Assembly: GCA_015501585.1 (NCBI GenBank)
Contig: JADNRY010000018.1
Coordinates: 310,001 to 374,000 of the forward strand
Length of the DNA: 64,000 nt
DNA from: Rhodocollybia butyracea
Taxonomy: Eukaryota; Basidiomycota; Agaricomycetes; Agaricales; Omphalotaceae
Direction of reading: 5' to 3'
Shown: piece by piece, positions 55,244-64,000 of the stretch
Numbering within the stretch: position 1 is the first letter of the stretch
Layout: each line of letters opens with the position of its first letter
The notes under the pieces: generated by a model
What the model was told of the DNA's origin: nothing
Database searches by the model: none
What the model saw: only the letters and a program-made list of their open reading frames with translations
Made by a program: the position numbers and the translations under genes

Positions 55244-56325
55244 ATGGCCACACTTTCAGCTCTTCTTAATCTTGGAAGGAACATTCCCCTACTTTCCACT
55301 ACAAATGCTGATGACTGGAGCAACTGGAAAGAGGATGTTCTGCAAATGGTGCTTAGTGCAGATGGTCAGAGCGCCAAGATTGCCACAGGGTTGACTTCAC
55401 GTCCATCAGAGGCTGCTGATGCCAAGGAATGGGATCGACTCAACTCACAGGCTGCGTCCATCATTAAATCCCTCACTAATTGAGACTGCCGAAACATCTA
55501 CAAGGATAAGACAAATGCTTCCGAAATCTGGAGTGCACTTGTCTCCTATTTTGAAAAATCATCATTTTCCTCACGTTCAGCTACACGTGCTGCCTATCAC
55601 CGCATTACGCATGATCCGCTTAAACCAACCAAAGTCTATCTTGATGCTTTGGATGATATGCGTGCTCGTCTTCAGGCACTACTCCCTTCTGGTGAAACAA
55701 TCTCTGATAGTTATCACAAGGATATCATGCTCCAGAACCTTCATTCATCATTCGAGGCCTGGAAAACATCTCTTCTCGCCCAACCTACTGGCGAGCCCAA
55801 TCTTAAAACCTGCCGCACTGTTCTTGAGAGTGCTATGGTTTCATTTGACCCTGAGAAGAGAGCCGATGAAATTTTAGATGGGATTAATAACCTGTCTGAA
55901 CCATCCTCCTGTGTAGAGGCTGCTCATGCTTATGCTACAGCTTTCCGAAAGGGAAGTAAAGGAGGAAGTCAGAATGGATCTGGTACTAGGGAAAGTTTTA
56001 GTGGTAGAGGGGGAGGAAGAGGGGGAGCTTCCAATGGAAGCGGCCATGAAGATGGACAAGGATTTATAGACAGTCGCGGAAATCGCTGGTGCGATATGTC
56101 TATGGATGGCTGTCACCGTTGTGGAGGTATGTCGCACAAGGCTTCTAACTGTGTCAAGGACATGCCAGAGGAAGTCAAGCACTGGTGTCTTAACCGCACA
56201 TCACTCACAATCCTCTCAATAACATCTCTTCACATTTCATTGCTCCTATTGATACTTATGGTTTTTCTGCTCATCCTACTTGTCCACCCTTTGAAGAGGA
56301 GGAGTATATTGATTTTCATGCTTGA
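55244..56325 (+). pseudogene. Copia Gag of the gag-only element
   Basis: ATG at 55244 opens a Copia Gag: DDWSNWKEDVLQMVLSAD, a helical middle (DPLKPTKVYLDALDDM, LHSSFEAWKTSLL) and the zinc knuckle CHRCGGMSHKASNC (56111-56152, C-x2-C-x4-H-x4-C) after a G/S/R-rich linker. An in-frame TGA at 55481-55483 interrupts it after SLTN, and a one-base shift is needed after the knuckle to read PIDTYGFSAHPTCPPFEEEE to the TGA at 56323. Without pol, Gag would package RNA only if restored or supplied by relatives. Confidence 0.8.
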
Positions 56326-56528
56326 TTATATTTATAGCTTAGGGGGAGCTCTCTTTGTTTCGCAGAGGGGGAGTGTTGGATATTTATCCTGGGCTGCTCA
56401 ATCGAGGCTGTGGACAAACACATATATACAAATGATGTGTAACTACAACCCTTGATAACAATCTAATAGTAGTCTTGAACCGCCATCTCAGAGCCATCTA
56501 AGAGTCTAGGAGTCTTTATTAACCAACA

Positions 56529-57328
56529 CGCTGGACAGTTTTTGCAGCCACAGTATGGCACATGGTTTGATGTGCTTGTAGAGCTGGTTTAACTGCCATT
56601 ACAATGTCCAGATTCGCTGCCATTGCTACCTCCATAGACAGAAGACTGGGGCAGAATGAGATGAGTTGCACTGGCAGAGTACTGCGACAATGGACAAGCA
56701 GCATATGGGTCCATGCAGGGAGCCACTGACCATAAAGGCTGCTGGAAAGACAGATGGTGTTCTTGGGGACGCAACACAGGTTGCATGGTGCACGTCATAG
56801 GCTCTGGCTCCCTTCAAGTAAAGATGGCTTCATTCCTAGAGACCAACATTGCCTTTTCTCGTTCTAGCTCTTGGCTCTATAACTCCATTTCCTGCTCCCA
56901 AAGTCTGAGATCTCAACAATCTCAACTTTTAACTTCCGCTCCATTTGTGGATTCCTAAATAGCTCTGCTTTAAATTCCTTTCCAATGTTATAGATACACT
57001 CTAGGACTGGGTTATCGCGTGAAAGGTGAAGGAATCGTTTCTATAAACAATACTGGAGAGTTGGTGGCATACTTGCAGTGGGCTTACGATGATGTTGATG
57101 CCAGAGCCAAGTATTACAGCAGGAGGAACTGTTTGGAAGAAGAGGCCAAAGAAGATAAGAGTCTGTTCAGACGGTTCCGGTTGGAATGCAGAATCAGAAC
57201 TGGGGTCCGGTCCTGGGCGGCCCACCTGCTCCACCCTAAGTGACGACAAAAAACCGCGCTGCTTGCACACGAAATTCAAGTTGAAAAGTCATAAAATGAC
57301 TCCTAGATTGTCCTAGATTGCTCGTATA
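56529..57328. other. Flank of the Copia element, nothing recognised
   Basis: The minus strand at 56,800-56,530 is open and Q/P-rich (LRPQEHHLSFQQPLW), and the plus strand at 57,019-57,243 encodes a charged 74-codon frame. Neither shows a known motif or clear exon structure. Confidence 0.3.
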
Positions 57329-57345
57329 CACTACGGGAAGGGAAA
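57329..57345 (+). repeat. Candidate CACTA terminal repeat (left end of the Tnp2 element)
   Basis: CACTACGGGAAGGG begins at 57329, about 460 bp downstream of the Tnp2 gene end. It is followed by repeats of the type GATTCTACTGT / GAATCTAC at 57,390-57,530, as expected for CACTA subterminal repeats. The matching right end was not found, so it may lie outside the window. Confidence 0.35.
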
Positions 57346-57575
57346 ACAGTAGTTATTACGATATAACACAGTAGGGGTCAATATTCTCATGTAATCTACA
57401 GTAGATTCTACTGTCGCTAAATTCAACTGTATTTTACAGTTTAGTAACTGCAGTTGATTCTCCTGGTTTTCCTGTAACCTATAAATTGCACAGTTGAATC
57501 TACCACCAGATGGTTGAATCTACTGTCGGATCCAGTGCTTCTATGGTGGATATATGAAACCATGATATAAATGCT

Positions 57576-57735
57576 GCTATGGGTTAGTGGTTTAGAGCAC
57601 CGACTCTGGATTAAGGTCATGCTTTCTCTAAGCTTACTAAGGTAGGAGGTGGAGGTCTTCTGTTCGAGCCGCTGGGTGAGTTATATAAAGTATGTAGTAT
57701 TTTTCAATAAGTGCATTCTAATAGCTTTTTTTTTT
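57576..57735 (+). ncRNA. tRNA-like sequence with poly-T, possible SINE head or tRNA relic
   Basis: TTAGTGGTTTAGAGCACC resembles a D-arm/A-box, ACTCTGGATTAAGG an anticodon arm, and CTGTTCGAGCC a B-box about 75 bp later, with a T9 run (57,727-57,735) as a pol III terminator. The acceptor and T stems do not pair well, so this is not an intact tRNA gene. Confidence 0.3.
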
Positions 57736-57786
57736 CTTAGCTCGTAATGTTACCTTAATCAACACGATTGTCTATGCACTTGTATT

Positions 57787-60700
57787 CTATTCAATAAATG
57801 TAGTACTAGCTGATACTACACTGCGGTCAATAATACCATATTGTTTTTGTGTTTTAACATGACCTACAGTTGCGAAAACATTTTGTAGATCTGTAACAAT
57901 CTGTGCAGTGGTTTCGGTATACTGTACTAACTCTTTAGTTGCATCTTTGCCTCCAGTTTGACAGGGAGTGATCAAGGCCAATAGCTTCATTGTGTTACAA
58001 TGTTCCAGCCAAAACTCATTATCAGGAATAATAAGGACCAGTATTTTGTCGAGCTGGCCATAGTAGATGCAGTTGACACAATCTTCATTATCCTGGAAGC
58101 AAATTTCATACTAAGAAGCTGTGAGCCCATAGAAAGCTGTTATTTCTTTCATTCTGAAACTTTCCAAGCATCATTGATGTTTGAAAAGCATCACCTTCAT
58201 CAGAGATTCAGACCTTTCCCCACGACTCATATACCAAATTCATGGCAAGCTTACGCATAACAATTTTGCGAGAAACTCCAGTTATCTGTGAAAAGTAACT
58301 GACCACTCGCTTGTACTCGAGGCTGGAAAGTTTATAGGAATTGTGAGGGGGGCGAAGGATATCTGCATATAGGTAAGCAAAAATACATTAAATATGATGT
58401 GGTCAATGGAGACGCACAATGTCCATGTTCCTGTTTGTAAGTGGTCAATATTGAGTAACATAAGCCGCATAGATAAGACAATTTGTGAGATTAGCAAATG
58501 GAGCCAAATGAGATGAAACCTGGGTTTGCAGCAGTCCACAGAATCGTTCACCCCAGAATGTCCATGTTGACCATGATGGACCACAAAATAAGATATTGTC
58601 AGGGAGATGAACTATGATATGCACAGTGAGTGTGCAGACTGGGAGTCGTTTGGGATCATAATGAAAGTATAATCTATACACACTGCCAAGATATCAGTAT
58701 TTCTCTGCTGTAAAAGGCTAGGAAATATATTACATTTTGCAGCAATTTTGTCCCCTGTAAAATATCATATTTTGCCTCTGTGAAAGGTGTGGGAAAATAC
58801 AACCTTTCTCGGCGCTTATTACACTAGAAGAATTACATATTTTACCAAATCTATTTTTCTTGAAATATTTGTAATTTTTCCATAATTTTTACCTTTGTAA
58901 AAGCTTTGTTATGACCTTTGTAATATATTGGCTTTTTCAAAAGATTTTACTTAGGAAAAATATGCTGAGAAAAGAAATGGGCGATGAACGGGTCAAAGGA
59001 ATCCTTTGTCCAGGCCAACCGGCCCGGCTGTAAAATAAATCCTTTTTCACAAGAAAAATACAATGAAAAATACAATATTTTGCCACTGTAATAAAACCAC
59101 TTTTTCAGTGGCAAAAAATGTAGAAAAATAACAAATATTTTCGGAAAAATAGCTAGTGTAAAATATGTTATTTTACAAGTGAAAAATGATCTATTTTCCC
59201 ACACATTTTTCTTCTGAAACAAATGATATTCTGCAAGGGAGAAAAACACTGAAAAATCAATGGAAAAATGTTATATATTTCCTTGCCTTTTACTGAGGCA
59301 AAATATTGATATCTTGGCAGTGACATGTTTTAATGCTGTATTAACTCAACAAAAAAAAGTGACAGACCTTTCGTACTCGTGAACCCATTTAATAATTGAT
59401 TTCCGAAGGTTCTCAATTTCAACTCGGGTGATAGTGAACTTGATCGAGGTAAACATGATGTTCTTGAGACCACATGCATGATAATAATAAACTGGATTGT
59501 CAAATCAATCTTTCATGAGAATAGGCATGAGATACATGAACCAAAAAGCCCAAGACTCAGCTGTGTACAATGATTCATCAGTGGCAATGTTTGGGAGTCT
59601 ACGAACAAATGCAGAAGGAATATCTTTGATTGCATTGACAGTTTCATGACCGATTTGTTCCCAGATGTCTGTGTCGATTTCATAATCACCATGGATGCCT
59701 TTGAATTTCCCTTTCCATAGCAATATGAGATTTGGAACAATGTTCTCAAACATATGCATCCATTTGTGTGGAGAGGAACAACCATGATGCTGACATTCTA
59801 CTCAAGTGAAAATTGGAAGCTTTTTGATGCCATTGAATTTGCGAATTTTAGTGTGCCGAGCAACAGTTTGAGCAACTGACATTGCATTCACAGATGCAGT
59901 AAAACTCTCATGCATTCAATAAGGAAGATTAAAGCCATCCCATTCAAATACAAGAGGCTGACCATTTGAGTTAAAGAGCTGAGAACCATCTTCATTTTGC
60001 TGAGGTTGTCGGAGAGGATAGTAATAAGGACTCCTTGTAAGGCTAAGATCCCGGGGTTCCTTGATTTCGCAGCAGCGACAAGGTGAGAAGCTGCTGGTGC
60101 CCATGAGATTGAGCACTGCTTCAATTGCACAAATATCTCCCTCTGTCAAATGCGAATATGCATGCAAGGTAATATTCAAGCCACATTTTGCACAATATGT
60201 CTCAACTCCATGTGCAAGGTCCACAAGTTCTTCCTGATAAGGATGAAGATATGAGCCAAGGTCCTTGGGCTTTCCAGGAATAAGACCAAGTGGGAGTATA
60301 TTTTCAGATAAGATATGGAGTTTTGGAGGTAGGTTGAGATTTTTGATTAGGATAAGTGTAGCAGAGGGACCACAATGATTTCGGCAAAACACAGTGTATG
60401 TATCTACAAACACTGACAGAGCAACATCATGTTTGTCTGAATAATAGGAATATGGAAGTTCACAGCCATCAACTTTGACTTTGCGGTCAAGAAGTTGGTG
60501 ATAGCCATTGGCATTGAATACGTCAGAGATGGAGGTAGTGGAAGCTTTAAAGTTGTGACAGTACAGCATAAGATTAGCCATATGCTCGCTCTCATAGAGT
60601 CCCTTGAGGTGGGGAATGAGTGGAATATAACCAAAGCACCAACAACTTTTTCCATGTGCATCTTTACGTGGCTCATCGCACAAAACACAGTGATCAAGGT

Positions 60701-61437
60701 CAGCATGTTCTCCAGTGAATGCCAAGCAGGATTTGACACAACAGTCATACCATACAACCTCAACCTCAGCTAGGTCTGACATTTGTTGAATTATCTTCCA
60801 TTCAGATTCCACATTCAACTTGTGGCCAAAGAAATGCCTGAAATCATTGTAAGTTTCATGGGTGAGGCGATTTTTGACTTTCAGTTCAAAGAACTTGATC
60901 ATGTCGATATCAGATTCGGTGAGTAAACCCTGTCCTGAATTCAAGTTTCCAATGAGTATCATTAAGGTGGTTTAAATGAACAAAGTTATGAAGCTCATGA
61001 TCTTCATCAGCCCATGGGTTGGCTTGTGCAAGAATTCTGAGGTATGCATCATCAAAATGTTACCCGATATCAGATTCCTCTAATTCATTACTATGCAAGT
61101 CATCATCAGAGCCCGAGTTGGAATCACTATCATGGGTCTCATCATCTGAGCCAGAGGAGGAATGGGAGCTGAAGTCACTATGGAGGATGTCTGGAGGGTT
61201 GAAATCAGCTCGATGATGGGCCATATTGAGGAGATCCAGGTTGTCTGGTATGCGATACTCGGTTTCATCATCTTCCGAGTCAGATGGTGCAAAAATCTCT
61301 GCTCCATTTAAGGCCGCATAGTGTCTTCTCCGTTGGCAACTGGCCAGAAGTTTGTTACAGAACTGAGTACAGTGGCATCGGCGCTTTGTTTGAGACATTC
61401 GGTGCAATTTGTGTATGGATTTATGTGTTGCGATCAA
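57787..61437 (-). pseudogene. CACTA-type transposase (Tnp2 family), decayed
   Basis: From 61437 down: a cysteine-rich start (CHCTQFCNKLLASCQRRRHY) with an acidic S/D/E tract, then the Tnp2 core 60962-59916 (CVLCDEPRKDAHGKSCWCF, IPLIPHLKGLYESEHMANLM, DVFNANGYHQLL, LILIKNLNLPPK, GLIPGKPKDLGSYLHP). It continues through WMHMFENIVPNLILLWKGKF, FVRRLPNIATDESLYTAESW and LKNIMFTSIKFTI. An intron holding a MITE (58681-59322) follows, then LYFHYDPKRLPVCTL, GERFCGLLQ and the C-terminal GGKDATKELVQYTE..IIDRSVVSA ending at 57787. Several TGA codons stand where CGA is expected (for example near 59918, 59808 and 59507), and there is a frame break near 60970. Tnp2 is the DDE-type transposase of EnSpm/CACTA elements. 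Divergent from the RTC4-like gene. Confidence 0.85.
58681..59322. mobile_element. CACTA-type MITE in a Tnp2 intron
   Basis: 642 bp, AT-rich, with inverted ends of about 58 bp beginning CACTGCCAAGATATCA and a 3-bp target duplication ACA (58678-58680, 59323-59325). CACT(A/G) ends and 3-bp duplications define the CACTA superfamily. It lies between the donor after HEYE (GTCTGTCAC) and the acceptor TGTATAG of a Tnp2 intron. Its ends differ from the CACTACGGGAAGGG candidate end of the Tnp2 element, so it is another family. Confidence 0.85.
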
Positions 61438-61547
61438 TAATGAAGATTGGACTTAATGAGAAAATCTGAAAATCACATGCTGTGACATCATGCGCATACA
61501 ATTTCTTCTTCATTCCTCTCATCCATAAAACAACTTGTATCAATAAT

Positions 61548-64000
61548 GCCAGCCAAGATCAAAGAAAAGAAAAGTTCAATGAAGAAACATACTGCCAAGG
61601 CTTGTATAACTGAATCCCAAGATGAACTTGTGGACAATGGTACAAAATCTTGATCTTTTCTCAATTTTTTAAATCTGACTGCCATTAAGAGATCAACAAT
61701 GACTCAGATCAGGATGACAACACCAAAATTCCGCACTGTAAGACTGTTGGACAACATGGAAATAATCTTCAGAATTTGATGGGTCTTGCAGAGAATTCAA
61801 CACGTTGGAATCAAATCCAGGTCAGTATTATTTGCTTAACTTTCTTTCTGTCCATTTAAATAACCTGAATTCAAAGAATATCTGTTGAAACATCTTCCCA
61901 AAACGCCTTGATATGTCAAAGTCTTACAGGAATCAGTCTGAGATGCAACGCATGCTCACTAAATGTGATGTACATGGACTTTACACCTATATTTTCTGGG
62001 AATACCAAAATATCTGCAGATTGCTAAAGTTGTTGACCTCTTCAATGATTCTGAAGACCTCTGGCCCGTCAATGAGATCATGAAGCAATACCTTCAGAAC
62101 CACGCTAAAGATTTTCGAGAATCACTAGAAGCCGAGGCAACATCTAGAAAAATGGATGAAGCTGGTATACCTGAGAGAGATCGAGATGAAGCAGGTGGTG
62201 ACATTTTGATGGAGGATTATATGGATACTGCACCAGTACAGAAGATAACGAAAGGGAAAGGAAAGGGTAAAGCTAAAGAAACTGTGAGTACTTGTTATCT
62301 ATTGCAATATATGCTAAATGGTAGGATTATAGACACAAACTATGTTGAAACCAAAACCGAAACCTCAGTTGCAACCATCAAAACCAAAACCTCAGTTGCA
62401 ACCATCGAAGCCAAAACTTCAGTCGCAATCATCAAAGTCCAAGCCTCAGTTGCAACCTCATCCAAAGCCAGTAGCCATGTCTATGAAGCCAAAGGCATCG
62501 TCCTCAAAAGCGATCTCAAAGACTGATTCTGTGCAAGTTATATTGGAATCTCCAGAACGAAAGTCAAAGACTAGATTGGCTAAGAAAACTAAGGTTTATG
62601 CTGTATGTGTATGAAACAATCTCCCAGCTGCTGCTAACATTAATTTAGGCTTCTGAATCTGAACCTGAAGAACCTGAAGAAATTGCAACCAGCAACAACA
62701 AATACAGAGATGACGGATCAGAGGATAGCAAGACTGAGAAACCAAAGGTAATGTTTTTTATCTCAAAGGGCTTTGAGTTGTGAACTGATGAGCCTATGCT
62801 TTTACAGTTTTGTAAACATTCAAGCCCCAAAAAGAAAAAGGTGACCCTTTGTCCGAACAATGCCCACTGAGTACTTGCTTACTTTTATTAGTCTCACAAA
62901 CTGGTCAAACCTGCTGCCAGCATCAAGGTATCCAAAGAAGCTTATGAGGAACACAACAACGATGCTGGTGGCGACAGCAAAACTATGCAATTGGTCGCAG
63001 AAACTGACAAGATGATACAAGATTTTGACAAAAGTGATGCTCATGAAACTAAAGAAGTGGACAAATTGGTGTGTCTTGTCATTTGTATAACTTTCTCAAA
63101 GATCAACCAAATTTTATTTTAGCTTGCTGAGCCTGAACAAAACCCACTTCTTCCATACTGCAATATCTGCTATGACCCCATTCCAAAATCTCCAGTTAAC
63201 CACGAGCTCAAAAAGATGGTCAAGAAATGCCCAACATTAGTCAATTTACACGGTGATTTCAGTCATGAAGTTTTAATATTTGACATATCCATGTGCACTC
63301 TTATCAAGTCTGAAGTTGACAAAATTGCTGCAATCAATAACTACATGTATTTGTTCTGGAATGATTATGCTCATGGTTTTAAGGTTCAAGTCCATTCCAG
63401 ACTGCATCGGAACACTCCAGGAAATGCTGGTGCAGCTTACAAGTGACCGCGAGCTATTTCTTAATAGTCATGGGATGCTAGCTCTGCTCGAAGTCTATGG
63501 CACAACACAGGATATCAGTAGAGGCTTCTGCAAGTCGCTGATTGCTCAATCCGATTTTCACGCAGCAGCAGTGCCACCAGGGTTGTAGGTCTTCCGTTTC
63601 ATCTCATTTTTTGTACACTAAGTTGTTTGTTCTACTTAGCTTTGGGTCTTATGGCAAACTTATTGTTCATAAGGTCCTCATTCGCATGTTTGAAGCAGGC
63701 TCATTTGACCCAGACTTGATCATGCCATTGTCACATTCGCAGATTATTCAATATATTCTAGTACCAGAGGTTCTCGTTACATTCATGGAAGAAGATCTTG
63801 ATGCCCAAGCTCTTGTGGATGCTGGTGGCCCCTTGCATATCCTCCGCACTAGTGCACTTTTTGGAACAGTACAATACAATATCGCAGATGAAGATGGACA
63901 GGACGACTCAGACCTCACAAAGATCTTGCGGTATATTCATGTTACATATTTGACAGTATGTCTTTCATTCTTTTCATTGTTGATTCTGACCTATTTGTTG
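61548..64000 (+). CDS. RTC4-like domain protein, 3' end probably outside the window
   Basis: Multi-exon gene with short introns. It starts MPAKIKEKKSSMKKHT (61548) and includes exons around 61690-61808, 62019-62283 (IAKVVDLFNDSEDLWPV..AKET before GTGAGT), a repeat exon of PKPQLQPSK units (62,344-62,590), acidic E/P- and K-rich exons (62,650-63,070) and the domain from about 63123. The domain has CNICYDPIPKSPVNHELKKM, then EMLVQLTSDRELFL, FGSYGKLIVHKVLIRMF, IIQYILVPEVLVTFMEEDL and LRTSALFG, the pattern of RTC4-like domains (CxxC entry, YG..G motif, LVPE motif). RTC4 proteins were named for telomere capping in yeast; the role of mushroom paralogs is unknown. The first two exon joins are less certain. 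Confidence 0.6.

Larger units (their letters stand above)
54939..56528 (+). mobile_element. Gag-only Copia element with perfect target duplication
   Basis: LTRs 54939-55104 and 56374-56528 (TGTTGGATATTTATCC..AACCAACA) flanked by the 5-bp duplication CGCTG (54934-54938, 56529-56533). A primer site follows the 5' LTR and an AGAGGGGGAG tract precedes the 3' LTR. Total 1,590 bp with gag but no protease, integrase or RT, so it must be mobilised in trans. The two LTRs differ mainly by an 11-bp tandem duplication (AGCCATCTCAG) in the 5' copy. Confidence 0.9.

Noticed and set aside
57001..57279. 92-codon minus-strand frame
   Set aside because: No motif, and the opposite strand is equally open; coding cannot be supported.
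1..64000. CRISPR arrays, bacterial operons or ribosome binding sites
   Set aside because: No spaced direct repeats of that type; introns and element families show a eukaryotic genome.

Overview
The window looks like a transposon-dense stretch of a fungal genome, most likely a basidiomycete (Agaricomycetes). The reasons are introns of about 50 bp with GT..AG ends, Ty3/Gypsy, Copia, Tad-like LINE, CACTA, hAT and Tc1/mariner elements nested in one another, and an RTC4-like protein of a kind I recall as expanded in mushrooms. Species is not determined. No rRNA or CRISPR is seen, and only one weak tRNA-like sequence.

Layout. 1-5.9 kb: one intact four-exon host gene (isoprenylcysteine methyltransferase family, minus strand) in otherwise gene-poor DNA with repeat relics. 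5.97-10.32 kb: a young LTR element with near-identical LTRs and a 5-bp target duplication, carrying one intact 938-codon ORF of unknown function and no pol. 10.3-16.3 kb: a decayed LINE (minus strand) broken by three palindromic insertions. 16.7-18.1 kb: a Gypsy protease fragment split by a hAT MITE. 18.5-19.4 kb: a small zinc-ribbon-like spliced gene. 19.5-20.1 kb: the left end of a Copia element. 20.1-50.2 kb: a large Ty3/Gypsy element ('A') with a solo-LTR-like insertion in its RT and a second complete Ty3/Gypsy element ('B', 31,610-42,704) nested in it. 50.7-52.2 kb: a TIR element with 15-bp repeat arrays. 54.9-56.5 kb: a gag-only Copia element. 57.3-61.4 kb: a CACTA (Tnp2) transposase gene with a CACTA-type MITE in one of its introns. 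61.5 kb to the end: a divergently transcribed RTC4-like gene.

The most unusual content is in A and B. First, A has two intron-containing genes on the opposite strand between pol and the 3' LTR, and B sits inside a 51-nt intron of one of them; B carries a short antisense ORF with a TATA-like box in the equivalent place. Second, the reading frames step -1 at successive domain borders, with textbook X XXY YYZ slippery heptamers in A at nucleocapsid/protease (GGGAAAC, followed directly by a stop) and protease/RT (GGGAAAT), and in B at protease/RT (GGGTTTT). This resembles the two-site gag-pro and pro-pol recoding of beta- and deltaretroviruses. Third, decay is dominated by CpG transitions: most nonsense codons across unrelated elements are TGA where CGA is expected.

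All protein assignments are by eye from motifs; no database search was run. Exon joins are inferred from splice-site sequence and reading-frame continuity. Single-base homopolymer differences could be assembly errors.
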